Part shown: positions 44,748 to 53,597 of the stretch, one piece after another
How the letters are laid out: each line of letters begins with the position of its first letter
Position numbering within the stretch: position 1 is the first letter of the stretch
Source of the DNA: Photobacterium leiognathi
GTDB lineage: Bacteria; Pseudomonadota; Gammaproteobacteria; Enterobacterales; Vibrionaceae
Length of the DNA stretch: 64,000 nt
Reading direction: 5' to 3'
Assembly: GCF_030685535.1 (NCBI RefSeq)
Contig: NZ_CP131599.1
Coordinates: 930,001-994,000, forward strand
The notes under the pieces: model-generated
What the model was told of the DNA's origin: nothing
What the model saw: the letters and a program-made list of their open reading frames with translations, nothing else
Database searches by the model: none
Made by a program: the position numbers and the translations under genes

Positions 44748-45245
44748 ATGACACATCCAACATGGGAATTACCAATAAGCAATAATTCAGCAGGATTGGT
44801 ACTCACTCCTTGTCCAGGAACAAAGGGCACGCCATTAATTGAAAGCATTGATCAACTGAAAGCACAAGGTGTCACAATTGTTGTCACTGCATTAAGCATG
44901 AAGGAAATGGAAGCAAAGAACGTTGGTCTTTTACCACTAGTTGTTCAGCAAGTCGGACTTAAATGGTTCAATACCCCAATTGAAGATGATTGCGCACCAG
45001 ATGAAAGTTTTCAGCCACATTGGGATGCAATCTCCCCTGCACTTCACCAAGCATTGGATAATGGTGAAAAGGTCGCACTACATTGTATGGGCGGCTCAGG
45101 TCGAACAGGATTACTTGCCGCTCACCTGTTATTAGAGAAACAGTGGCAACTTGACGATGTCATTACTCAAGTTCAAGCACTTAGACCAAACGCTTTTACT
45201 AAAGAAGTACAGGCAGAATATATTCGTAACCTTACTCACCAATAA
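44748..45245 (+). CDS. Dual-specificity/CDKN3-like protein phosphatase
   Basis: A 165-residue phosphatase. The catalytic P-loop is HCMGGSGRTG (about residues 108-117), the C-x5-R signature of cysteine-based protein phosphatases, with the general acid Asp in IEDDCAPDE (about 79-87). The group resembles CDKN3/KAP-type phosphatases of bacteria, which remove phosphate from Tyr/Ser/Thr. ATG at 44748 has AAGGAA ahead; an in-frame GTG at 44703 is less likely. It could act on a bacterial Ser/Thr kinase such as the one at 27.8 kb, but no link is shown. Confidence 0.85.
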   Translation: MTHPTWELPISNNSAGLVLTPCPGTKGTPLIESIDQLKAQGVTIVVTALSMKEMEAKNVGLLPLVVQQVGLKWFNTPIEDDCAPDESFQPHWDAISPALHQALDNGEKVALHCMGGSGRTGLLAAHLLLEKQWQLDDVITQVQALRPNAFTKEVQAEYIRNLTHQ

Positions 45246-45404
45246 GTGACAACTTCCTTTATTCTTTATATGTTCTGTGAAATAGACATTGTTAGTTAAT
45301 TATGAGAGTCAGTATCTAATGCTGGCTCGACTTCGAAACAATATTTGTCTGAATATCTAACACATTGAGTATTACTTTATTCAATATAGACAGAAGAAAT
45401 AACC

Positions 45405-45420
45405 AGTGATCCAGATCATA
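45405..45420. promoter_or_regulatory. CRP/FNR-like site upstream of the DASS carrier
   Basis: AGTGA-N6-TCATA matches the CRP consensus TGTGA-N6-TCACA in 8 of 10 half-site positions, and the core TGAT-CCAG-ATCA matches FNR half-sites without their outer bases. It lies 60 bases before the ATG. Catabolite or anaerobic control of the carrier is plausible. Confidence 0.4.
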
Positions 45421-45479
45421 GGCATACAATTGTTTTTAAAATACTATTTAAGCATAATACAATTACTGTTGAGCTTAGT

Positions 45480-46952
45480 ATGGAACACGCGAAACAATCT
45501 TCAGCTATAGCCAGTCCTAAAGAACCGCTATTAGCGATAAAACTAATACCCTCTCTTGCTATCATTCTTTTAAGTATTATCGCTTGGCAATTTGCTCCAC
45601 CCTCGGGACTATCACTCGCTGCTTACCACACCGCAATCATCTTCATTGCTACCATTGCTGCCATTGTCGCAAACGTACTCCCTACTGGTGCTGTTGCCGT
45701 TATTTCAGTTTCTGTTTATGCCGTGCTACATGCAGGCGGTGAAACCTCTGCTAAAGCTGCGATTATGGCAGCCACCAGCAACTTTAATAATGTCCTGATT
45801 TGGTTAATCGTCATTGCCTTTATGATCGCCCGAGCCTTTGCTAAAACTGGCTTAGGTCGTCGTATTGCATTGGTGTTGTTAAGCTTATTTGGTCAATCAT
45901 CACTGCGTATTGCTTACTGTTTAGGGGTTGCCGATTTCTTAATTGCCCCTGCGACACCAAGTAATACTGCACGCTCTGCCATTGTTTCTCCGATTGCCGA
46001 CTCATTAGCAAAAACCATCAACAAAGACGATACCAAATTAGGTAAATACTTAATCTCGTCTGTTAGTGCTATGAACGATGCGTCAGCTGTGGGTTTTCAA
46101 ACCGGCTTTGCAGGTAACTTAGCATTGGTTGGTATTGCCAGCTCAGTTGCTGGGATCACAATGACATTCACCCACTGGGCAATGTACTTATTAATTCCTG
46201 CACTTACGCTACTGCTAACCATCCCATTCATTCTGTACAAATTTATTAACCCAGAAACAAAACAAACCCCAGAAGCACCAAAATTTGCCCGTGCTGAATT
46301 AAAGAAAATGGGCAAAGTGACTCAAGCTGAGTGGAAACTAATTGCGGTATTCATTGCTTTGATTGTGATGTGGGTTGGCGGTAAAGCTTTAAGTCTTCAC
46401 TCAACCACGGCTGCGTTTATTGGTTTATCTGCCCTACTCGTACTTGGCGTTTTAAATTGGAACGACGTTAAAGCAGAGAAAGGCGCTTGGGATACCTTAA
46501 TTTGGTTCGCTGTATTAATGGGCATGGCAAGCCAGCTAAAAACCTTAGGCTTTACTGGCTGGGTCGGTCATGGCGTATCAGATATGATCAGTAGCGGCAT
46601 GGGTAATGCAGGCCCTACATTAATTCTGATCGTGATGATGAGTTTCTACCTGTTAACCGCTTACTTCTTTGCCTCAGGTACAGCAAAAGTCGTGGCATTA
46701 GGTCCTGTTATCATCGGTTCATTAATGGCATTAGGTGTGAACCCATTAATTGCGATTCTCGCCGTTGCGGGTATTACCAATATCGGTTGTAACCTAACCA
46801 CTTACAGCCATGCACGTAACCCGTTGTTAATGGGCTATCAATACCACAACGATAAAGAATGGATGAAGATCGGTTTGGTGATTTCCATCGGTGGCGCAAT
46901 CATCTTTATGACTTCAGGTCTAGTTTGGTGGTCGATACTGGGTTTAATGTAA
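45480..46952 (+). CDS. DASS-family anion:sodium symporter/antiporter (dicarboxylate type)
   Basis: A 490-residue inner-membrane carrier of the divalent anion:Na+ symporter family (CitT/TtdT/SdcS group). About 12 membrane segments are visible. Family motifs are present: APATPSNTARSAIVSPIADS (about residues 158-177, the SNT substrate signature) and, in the second half, ITNIGCNLTTYSHARNPLL. It carries C4-dicarboxylates, 2-oxoglutarate, citrate or tartrate; the substrate is unproven. A CRP/FNR-like site lies 60 bases upstream. The ribosome site is weak (GAG). Confidence 0.88.
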   Translation: MEHAKQSSAIASPKEPLLAIKLIPSLAIILLSIIAWQFAPPSGLSLAAYHTAIIFIATIAAIVANVLPTGAVAVISVSVYAVLHAGGETSAKAAIMAATSNFNNVLIWLIVIAFMIARAFAKTGLGRRIALVLLSLFGQSSLRIAYCLGVADFLIAPATPSNTARSAIVSPIADSLAKTINKDDTKLGKYLISSVSAMNDASAVGFQTGFAGNLALVGIASSVAGITMTFTHWAMYLLIPALTLLLTIPFILYKFINPETKQTPEAPKFARAELKKMGKVTQAEWKLIAVFIALIVMWVGGKALSLHSTTAAFIGLSALLVLGVLNWNDVKAEKGAWDTLIWFAVLMGMASQLKTLGFTGWVGHGVSDMISSGMGNAGPTLILIVMMSFYLLTAYFFASGTAKVVALGPVIIGSLMALGVNPLIAILAVAGITNIGCNLTTYSHARNPLLMGYQYHNDKEWMKIGLVISIGGAIIFMTSGLVWWSILGLM

Positions 46953-46992
46953 TTGAACTATTACCGCTCACTGAGCACTAATAAATAACAAT

Positions 46993-47017
46993 AATGGCTA
47001 CCTAGATGGTAGCCATT
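46993..47017. terminator. Hairpin terminator after the DASS carrier
   Basis: A 10-bp stem (AATGGCTACC / GGTAGCCATT) with a TAGAT loop is followed by TTG. The same stem recurs at 47432-47464. Confidence 0.8.
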
Positions 47018-47104
47018 TTGCCATTATAATTTGAACAATTGTCTGAGGCTATCAAACGCAACAGCACGTCACAGCGTTCAAATCAGCAGAAAAAGGAATG
47101 GATT

Positions 47105-47404
47105 GTGAGAACTCTACTATTATCGGTATTACTGCTATTCTCTGCCTCCTCATGGAGTGCCAGCTACTGCCTAAAAACAACCTTAGGTGACTATGTTTGC
47201 CCACCGCCTTTTGACCATATTTATGCAGATAAACTTAGCAATCCACTGTGTGGTAAAGGGCAATGCATCGAAGATCAACAAGGTAACTACCAATGTTCTA
47301 AGCAAGATGGTGGCTTTGCGATCAAAAACCAAATGGGTGATATTTTATGTACTGGTGGTTGTGAGCCTGCCAGCGAGAAGAATTGTCAAATCCCTAAACC
47401 TTAA
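47105..47404 (+). CDS. Small secreted Cys-rich hypothetical protein
   Basis: A 99-residue protein with a signal peptide (RTLLLSVLLLFSASSWS, cleaved near residue 19) and about eight cysteines in the mature part (CLKTTL, YVCPPP, LCGKGQC, YQCSKQ, ILCTGGC, KNCQIP), which suggests four disulphides in a small secreted or periplasmic domain. GTG at 47105 has AAGGAA in place. No family is recognised; a Kazal-like or EGF-like pattern is not evident. It stands between two copies of the same terminator stem. Confidence 0.7.
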   Translation: MRTLLLSVLLLFSASSWSASYCLKTTLGDYVCPPPFDHIYADKLSNPLCGKGQCIEDQQGNYQCSKQDGGFAIKNQMGDILCTGGCEPASEKNCQIPKP

Positions 47405-47431
47405 TCCCATAGATTATAGATTAGATACAAA

Positions 47432-47464
47432 AATGGCTACCGCTCTTTCAAGTCGGTAGCCATT
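47432..47464 (+). terminator. Hairpin terminator after the Cys-rich gene, copy of the 46993 stem
   Basis: An 11-bp stem (AATGGCTACCG / CGGTAGCCATT) with an 11-base loop. The first 10 bases repeat the stem of the terminator before the gene, so the gene lies between two near-identical dyads. Confidence 0.75.
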
Positions 47465-47509
47465 ATATAACGTTGTATTTAGCTAATTACGCTTTCTCAC
47501 TAAAACAAG

Positions 47510-48532
47510 TTAAACCGATGCTTGTTTATTTGCGCGAGCTTTACGTTTTAACACACGGAATTCATGTTTTGCTAAGTGACTATCCATTGATGAACGTAGC
47601 AACTTGTACAGCAGAATCGAACCATCAATTTCTTCTTTACGGTTAGTTAAGCTTTCAATGTTCAAGCCCAGCGGTAAGTCATACTCCACAACTGCATCTA
47701 AGATCTGATTTAAGCTGTTACAACACATCTTAATCGACTCATGCAGTGGGTTTTCTGCATTTAGAATACGTAAACTGGTTGCTTCAGGAACGCTCACCCC
47801 TAGCCACTCAATAAACTCCAGTGTTTTCGCACTGCCACAAGGTGAGAAAGTTAAGATAATACGCTGTGGTTTTAAGCCTTGCTCTTTACACTCGATCGCA
47901 TAGCGAGTCAGGATATCAATGGTCGCTTGGGTGTCGTAAATCGCTTGAGAAATAAAGAAATTACAACCTTGCTTATACTTTTCAATTAAACGCTCATGCT
48001 CATTACCTTTCTTAGCATGACGTTCAGCAATCATAATGCCGCCAGTAAAGAAGTTATTACGGTTATCCGCCAAGGTTTGGTAAGCCGCTGATAATGGTAA
48101 CGACACCTCATTTTTCGCTGACGGGCTACCCACTAGCACCATGTCACGAACACGGTATTCATCCCACGCTTCATTTAGCCACGCATCAAACTCTTCAGTT
48201 TCCGACTGCACCACACTCTTATAAGTGATCACAGGCTTATCTGTTTTCTTATTTAACAGCGATGAGTAATGACGCGGATCATGGGTAGACTTAAATGGGA
48301 ACGGGCGTGGCTTATTAGTACGTGAAGCTTCATCTTGAATATCGTAAACAATCAAACCATCAATGGCTAAATCACAAATACGATCCACAAGGCGATCAGC
48401 AATGCCTTCCACATCTTCAAGTGGTGTGCTGGTTTTAGGTGGCGTTGTGCCAATGAAATAAACGCCGCGTGTAATGTCGTTATAACGTACACGTAGTTCA
48501 GATTCTTGTGATGATAGGTATTGATCCGACAT
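47510..48532 (-). CDS. Methylenetetrahydrofolate reductase-like protein
   Basis: A 340-residue member of the FAD-linked MTHFR superfamily (TIM barrel). Recognisable stretches are VYFIGTTPPKTST near the start (the family's EffPP-like opening is changed), GLIVYDIQDE, MVLVGSPSAKN (about 130), FFTGGIMIAERHAKKGNEHERLIEK and CNFFISQAIYD. It differs from E. coli MetF (about 296 residues) and is longer at the C-terminus. True MTHFR makes methyl-THF for methionine synthases; divergence here means a related but different reaction is possible. GGGAAG precedes the ATG. It is transcribed alone. Confidence 0.8.
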   Translation of the reverse strand: MSDQYLSSQESELRVRYNDITRGVYFIGTTPPKTSTPLEDVEGIADRLVDRICDLAIDGLIVYDIQDEASRTNKPRPFPFKSTHDPRHYSSLLNKKTDKPVITYKSVVQSETEEFDAWLNEAWDEYRVRDMVLVGSPSAKNEVSLPLSAAYQTLADNRNNFFTGGIMIAERHAKKGNEHERLIEKYKQGCNFFISQAIYDTQATIDILTRYAIECKEQGLKPQRIILTFSPCGSAKTLEFIEWLGVSVPEATSLRILNAENPLHESIKMCCNSLNQILDAVVEYDLPLGLNIESLTNRKEEIDGSILLYKLLRSSMDSHLAKHEFRVLKRKARANKQASV

Positions 48533-48796
48533 AAATTACCACTTCCCTGTTATCGCAGTAAGCTAATCTGGCTCTACTGCTTAATTTGTCTCAAACCTCA
48601 GCCAATCTCTGCTGAGGTTTATCTCATCCTTGTGCGTTGCAGCTTACCTTTATGATTTATCTCGCCAATTTTTCGAGCTACATAAAGCCTAAGCCATTAG
48701 TTTTTATCAAATCTGCAACACAATATATGCTTTAGTTTTACCTAAACCCTTTAGATAAATCAAAGAAAAGTCACTGATTTTATATAAGTGATTAAA

Positions 48797-49114
48797 TTAA
48801 CGACATTCTTTATCGATCCAAGCAAGGTAGTCACCTAATCCATTGGTGATCGGTAATTGGATAATTTCAGGGGTTTCGTAATCGTGAAATTGTAAAATTG
48901 TCGCTTTTACTTGCTCAAATAATGCCGCTTTGGTTTTGATCATCACTTGATGTTCTTGATCGCAATTGACCTCACCTTGCCAGTGATAATAAGACTGGAT
49001 CGGCATAACCTGCACACAAGCCGCTAAACGCTGGTTGATCAACTCATCGATAATGGTTTTACCCACAGACGGATTGGCAAATGTGGTCATCACCACACAA
49101 TATTGTTCAGTCAT
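48797..49114 (-). CDS. cutA: Divalent-cation tolerance protein CutA
   Basis: A 105-residue trimeric cytosolic protein of the CutA1 family. The signatures VVMTTFANPSVGKTIIDELI (about residues 6-25), RLAACVQVMPIQSYYHWQGE (about 29-48), MIKTKAALFEQVKATILQFH and the YETPEIIQLPI segment are all present. CutA affects copper and other metal tolerance by an unclear mechanism. The ribosome site is weak. It is divergent from the 5'-nucleotidase gene. Confidence 0.95.
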   Translation of the reverse strand: MTEQYCVVMTTFANPSVGKTIIDELINQRLAACVQVMPIQSYYHWQGEVNCDQEHQVMIKTKAALFEQVKATILQFHDYETPEIIQLPITNGLGDYLAWIDKECR

Positions 49115-49310
49115 TCTTTTTACTCTTCTAAATATTTATTTTTTGCTGTCAAATCATTCACCCCAAAAATATTGAAGCAAGATTAAATTATCAGCACGAA
49201 TGACACAGCCATTATATTGCTCTGACATTGCGCTTACATTCGCTCTCTATTATCGCGCGGTTTCTTCCCTACAAAGAAACTATCTTTTTATTCGCTAAGG
49301 AACTCGAATA

Positions 49311-51434
49311 GTGAGCAAATTTAAAATTCTATCATTAAGCCTCGCGGTATCTATTGCTCTGTTTGGCTGTAATGACGACGAACACCACCACCATGACGAC
49401 AACAAAGTTATCGATGGACAAACGCTAACTAACACGCCAGAAGTCGTGACCAAAAGCGATAAGAAAGTTAGCAAGCAAACCATTACTTTAGCCGCAACTT
49501 CCGACCTACACGGACGCCTACGTGGTTATGACTATGCCATTGATGCAGAAGACAAACATGCTGGTTTAACTCGTATTGCCACTATCTTAGAGCAACAACG
49601 CACTTTAGATCCTAATCTTATTCTTTTTGATATTGGTGATACGGTTCAAGGTAACTCAGCACAGCTTTTCAATGATATGGAAACGCACCCAATGATTGAA
49701 GCTCTGCAATACCTTGATTACGACCTATGGGTACCGGGTAACCACGAATTTAACTTCGATCGTTCATTCGTTGATCGTAACTTAGAAAACTTTGATGGCG
49801 CAGTAATTTCTAGCAACATCAAATGGGAATCTAACAACGAAAACTACCTACGTGGTTTCCAAATCTTCAACGTGAACGGCTGTAAAGTTGCTGTAATTGG
49901 CCTCACACCGTCATACGTACCTAACTGGGAAGCCTCTGCACCGGAACACTTCAAAGGCTTAAAATTTGAAGATGAGCTAGTCGCAACAAGTGCTGTGGTT
50001 GATGATGTGATTGCACGCCATCAACCTGACATTATTGTAGGCGCTCTTCACCTAGGTCGTACTGATCAAGGTGTAGGTGTTTACAATATTGCTGCAGAGC
50101 TTGCAGATAAATTCGATGTCATCATGGCAGGTCATGAGCACGCAACCTACATTGAAACCGTGAAAAAAGGCGATCCTAACGGTACAGATATCAGTGTGAA
50201 AAGTGGTTTAGTTGAAGACAAAGCTAAATCAGGCACTTACAACGAAAGTAACCGTCATGAATCAGTGAAAATCATTGAACCGGGTAAATGGGGTTCAGAT
50301 TTAGCGATGGCGAAAATTAACGTTGAAAAAGATGCGTCTGGTAAATGGAAAATTATTGATACCACCCTATCTAATCTTGATACCAAAGAGATCGCAGAAG
50401 ATCAGAACATGGTTGATGAATACCAAGATATTCATGACCGTTCTGTAGATGATGCGCGCGAAACGTTAGGTAAAGTAGACGGTGACTTCGTAAATGGCGG
50501 TGGCGCTGATGAAGCAACAAATGATGACTACTTTGTTGATGACTTAGGTACACGTCTATACAGCACCATTCATAAAGCAAAAGTACAAGACAGCGCACTG
50601 ATAGACCTAATTCAATTTATTGAGCGTGAAAAATCAGGTGCGACAATTTCTGCAGCAGCGTTATTTAGCGACACTTCTAACCTACGCGATGGTCAAGACT
50701 ATCAACGCAAAGACTCAGCAAACCTATACAAATACGACAACGCATTAATTGGTGTAAACATCACGGGTGCAAACCTGAAAAAGTACATGGAGTGGTCATA
50801 CAACTACTTCAATACTTACAAAGAAGGTGATTTAACTGTTTCATTTAATCCAGACGTTCAAGCGTATAACTACGACTTATTCGATGGTGCTATTGAATAC
50901 ACAGTCGATCTTACAAAACCTACTGGTGAACGCGTTGATATTACCCTTGTTGACGGTAAAGCGTTTGATCCAAATGCGAAGTACAAACTGGCACTGAACT
51001 CATACCGTTTTGGTACTCAAGGTGTTCCAAACGGTTGGTTTACTAAAGATGATGTGTTCTACGATTCAAGCGACGCAACGGTTCCAGCAATCCGCGATAT
51101 GATCACTGCTTATGTAACAGAACATAACGGTATTAGTATCAACGATGAGCACCTAAACACCACTCATAACTGGCAAATTAAGCAGTTAGCACCAAATGGT
51201 GAAATCACACAGAACCGTGCTAATAGCGATATCTGGAAGCAGTTTACTAATCAACAACTGTGTATTCACATCAATCCAGATAACGTGAAATACCCAAGTA
51301 TTAGCCATGCGTTAAACATGAACGATCCAACCAGTTATTTCGAGAACAAAGCCTATAAAGCAGATGGAAGTGCGACAAAAGAAGCGCTCAACCTCGGCTG
51401 TAGCTGGACAAACGATCCAAATAACAAAAGCTAG
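49311..51434 (+). CDS. 5'-nucleotidase/metallophosphatase lipoprotein
   Basis: A 707-residue predicted lipoprotein (signal ending in LFGCN), with a His/Asp patch just after the cysteine (DDEHHHHDD) that could bind metals. The N-terminal metallophosphatase domain (about residues 55-330) has ATSDLHGRLRG, FDIGDTVQGN, VPGNHEFNFD, GALHLGR and MAGHEHA, the five calcineurin-like motifs. The C-terminal 5'-nucleotidase domain (about 370-610) follows. It is most like UshA/CpdB-type 2',3'-cyclic-nucleotide phosphodiesterase/5'-nucleotidases, used to salvage extracellular nucleotides and phosphate. Start GTG, with AAGGA 9 bases ahead. Confidence 0.9.
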   Translation: MSKFKILSLSLAVSIALFGCNDDEHHHHDDNKVIDGQTLTNTPEVVTKSDKKVSKQTITLAATSDLHGRLRGYDYAIDAEDKHAGLTRIATILEQQRTLDPNLILFDIGDTVQGNSAQLFNDMETHPMIEALQYLDYDLWVPGNHEFNFDRSFVDRNLENFDGAVISSNIKWESNNENYLRGFQIFNVNGCKVAVIGLTPSYVPNWEASAPEHFKGLKFEDELVATSAVVDDVIARHQPDIIVGALHLGRTDQGVGVYNIAAELADKFDVIMAGHEHATYIETVKKGDPNGTDISVKSGLVEDKAKSGTYNESNRHESVKIIEPGKWGSDLAMAKINVEKDASGKWKIIDTTLSNLDTKEIAEDQNMVDEYQDIHDRSVDDARETLGKVDGDFVNGGGADEATNDDYFVDDLGTRLYSTIHKAKVQDSALIDLIQFIEREKSGATISAAALFSDTSNLRDGQDYQRKDSANLYKYDNALIGVNITGANLKKYMEWSYNYFNTYKEGDLTVSFNPDVQAYNYDLFDGAIEYTVDLTKPTGERVDITLVDGKAFDPNAKYKLALNSYRFGTQGVPNGWFTKDDVFYDSSDATVPAIRDMITAYVTEHNGISINDEHLNTTHNWQIKQLAPNGEITQNRANSDIWKQFTNQQLCIHINPDNVKYPSISHALNMNDPTSYFENKAYKADGSATKEALNLGCSWTNDPNNKS

Positions 51435-51456
51435 TCATACATAGCTTTAGCACCCT

Positions 51457-51486
51457 AAGCGGTAGATATTCTCTACCGCTTTTTTC
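51457..51486 (+). terminator. Terminator after the 5'-nucleotidase
   Basis: A 10-bp stem (AAGCGGTAGA / TCTACCGCTT) with a 5-base loop is followed by TTTTTC. It lies only about 25 bases before the start of the YibE/F gene. Confidence 0.88.
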
Positions 51487-51510
51487 TCTCTGATTATCTC
51501 TGTGAGCCAC

Positions 51511-52662
51511 ATGTTCCAAAAATACATTTTCCCGCTGATCATATTAGCGCTATCAACAGCGATTTTTGTTTTCTCACCCGTGTTAAGTCAGTCTTTTCAC
51601 CCTAAGAAGACTCAATCACAACACTTTGTTTCTGCTAAAGTCGAAAACATCTTAGATGAAAATGTATTTGAAGATGATTTAGCGCCAGGTATCTATCGCG
51701 GTACACAACACCTAAAAATCAAAGTGCTTGAAGGTGAACATGAAAATGAAACCGTTGAAATCAATAACCCGCTAAGTCGTCAGCATAATGTGTTATTAAA
51801 TGAAGGCTCTGAATTTATATTGATGATCCGTGAAACCATTCACGGCAGTCATTTTTGGGCATTTAACCACCAGCGAGCCACTGCCATTTACACCATGGCA
51901 GCAGTGTTGATTGGGCTGATTTTAATATTCGGTGGACGTTCAGGTTTTAACGCTGTTATATCTTTATATTTTACCGCCGCCCTCATTATTGGCGTGTTAA
52001 TTCCAGCTATTTTTAAAGGCATCAATCCAGCACTTGTAACCATTGTATTAATGGCGATCAAAATCATCGTAAACTTCATTCTTGTATCAGGCTTTAACAA
52101 AAAGAGCCTGTGCGCAATATTAGGTACTTTAATAGGCGTTATTACGGCGGGTATTTTTGCTCAAACCTTTGGCGAATGGGCGCACTTATCCGGTATTTAC
52201 CTCGATAAAGGTGAAGATGTGATTTACCTTGCCGCCAATCATCCAATCCAAGTCCGCTGGCTGATGTTTGTCACCATCATGATTGCAGCACTTGGCGCTG
52301 TAATGGACGTGGCTATTTCCATTGCCTCTTCATATCAAGAGTTACAACAAGCCAATCCCACACTAACACCAAGGCAGCTTATGTTATCTAGCATGAACAT
52401 AGGCAAAGACATTATGGGAACCATGACGAATACGTTGATTTTAGCGTTCGCAGGTAGTTCCCTCACCACCATAATGATGGTTTGGGGGCTCTCAATGCCT
52501 GTAGAACAGTTCATCAATACCCCAGTGATCGCTTTAAGCATTATTCACGGTTTAGCAGGCAGCATCGGAATTGTGCTTACCATTCCCTTTACTGCCTTTA
52601 TTGCTAGTAAAATCTTTGACCACCAGAGCAATGAAAAGCTAACAACAAATGCTATGCGTTAA
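51511..52662 (+). CDS. YibE/F family membrane protein
   Basis: A roughly 383-residue protein of the YibE/F family. It has an N-terminal membrane helix (about residues 3-20), an extracytoplasmic domain of about 100 residues and then seven or so membrane helices (GLILIFGGRSGFNAVISLYF, LITIMIAALGAVMDVAISIA, AGSIGIVLTIPFTAFIA). The segment GAVMDVAISIASSYQEL is a family hallmark. The family's job is unknown; some members are linked to metal or peptide export. ATG 51511 is preferred over GTG 51502. Its 3' end overlaps the convergent GNAT gene by 11 bases. Confidence 0.88.
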   Translation: MFQKYIFPLIILALSTAIFVFSPVLSQSFHPKKTQSQHFVSAKVENILDENVFEDDLAPGIYRGTQHLKIKVLEGEHENETVEINNPLSRQHNVLLNEGSEFILMIRETIHGSHFWAFNHQRATAIYTMAAVLIGLILIFGGRSGFNAVISLYFTAALIIGVLIPAIFKGINPALVTIVLMAIKIIVNFILVSGFNKKSLCAILGTLIGVITAGIFAQTFGEWAHLSGIYLDKGEDVIYLAANHPIQVRWLMFVTIMIAALGAVMDVAISIASSYQELQQANPTLTPRQLMLSSMNIGKDIMGTMTNTLILAFAGSSLTTIMMVWGLSMPVEQFINTPVIALSIIHGLAGSIGIVLTIPFTAFIASKIFDHQSNEKLTTNAMR

Positions 52663-53104
52663 CATGCTTTAGATAAGTAAAAAACTCAGTGTCTTTCTCG
52701 TAGTGATTTCTTTCATATAAGTTCTGCGCTTTTAAGTTATCGACAGCAGTACTTAGCATAATGAAAGAGGCCTGAGTTTCTTTCGCTAGCTGATCAGCAC
52801 GATCAAGCAGCAATTGCGCAACCCCATGTTGTCGAGCAAATTCCGCCACAAACAGATCGTAAAGCAACCAAGTGCGATTCATTTCAAGTGAGCAAAACAG
52901 CGGATATAACTGAGTAAAACCAACATATTGCCCTTGCTCATCAACCACGAAGTAAATAACCGACTCTTTATTTCCTAAGCGTTGTTGCAGATATTGAAGT
53001 GGGTTTTTCTCACTATAATCAACTTCATAAAACGTCAGATATGCCTCATACAAGGGCGCAACATGCGCTAAATCATCCAAGGTTGCTTCTTTAACCGTAA
53101 ACAT
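52652..53104 (-). CDS. GNAT-family N-acetyltransferase
   Basis: A 150-residue acetyl-CoA-dependent acetyltransferase. The GNAT fold is indicated by VDEQGQYVGFTQLYPLFCSL (strands 3-4, about residues 54-73), the acetyl-CoA loop FVAEFARQHGVAQLLLDRAD (about 86-105, R/Q-x-x-G-x-A type) and the C-terminal strand-helix LSTAVDNLKAQNLYERNHYEK. The substrate is unknown (amine, peptide N-terminus or toxin-like). AAAGGTG precedes the ATG. Confidence 0.9.
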   Translation of the reverse strand: MFTVKEATLDDLAHVAPLYEAYLTFYEVDYSEKNPLQYLQQRLGNKESVIYFVVDEQGQYVGFTQLYPLFCSLEMNRTWLLYDLFVAEFARQHGVAQLLLDRADQLAKETQASFIMLSTAVDNLKAQNLYERNHYEKDTEFFTYLKHVNA

Positions 53105-53271
53105 ACATACACCTTTCTTTGCTTAGATTCTTCTCCCCCATTAATACCAATCATAGCCACCCACTGACAAACAAACTGAGATTGAATTTTTAATGCTAGT
53201 CGCTCACGGAAATGCCCAAGTCACAACACTGCTTGTGGTGTGCCAACGTCATGTTTCGTCAATCCTCTAAT

Positions 53272-53574
53272 TCAAAGCATCGGCTTAAAAAAGCTACGTT
53301 CATAGCTGATAATGCAATCTGTCTGCTCTGCAAATTTATACGCCTCTATACATTCAGGATCGAAGATAGAGTCTGTTCGATACTGTTCATAAGCAGCTAA
53401 ACTATCAAAACTAAATAAAGCTAAGGCTATGTTATTAGCACCTTCAGATGGAAGGAAATAACCATGATGTTGACCACCGAACTTCTCCACTAATGGCAAC
53501 CACATACGCCCATATTGCTCAAATTCAATGAGCTTTTTCGGATCAATAACGTATCTGACATAACAAGTAATCAT
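53272..53574 (-). CDS. NIPSNAP-family protein
   Basis: A 100-residue alpha/beta-barrel (ferredoxin-like) protein of the NIPSNAP family. Marker segments are YVRYVIDPKKLIEFEQYGR (about residues 5-23), HHGYFLPSEGANNIALALF (about 36-54) and the SFDSLAAYEQYR helix. Family members form dimers that bind small substrates; the role here is unknown. It follows the GST gene on the same strand 24 bases downstream of its stop, likely co-transcribed with it. Confidence 0.88.
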   Translation of the reverse strand: MITCYVRYVIDPKKLIEFEQYGRMWLPLVEKFGGQHHGYFLPSEGANNIALALFSFDSLAAYEQYRTDSIFDPECIEAYKFAEQTDCIISYERSFFKPML

Positions 53575-53597
53575 GCCTTTATCCTTGTAATTACATA

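Noticed and set aside
53212..53400. A 62-codon plus-strand frame with paired cysteines
   Set aside because: It overlaps the NIPSNAP gene on the other strand, lacks a ribosome site and has no protein-like composition; it is a shadow of the real gene.
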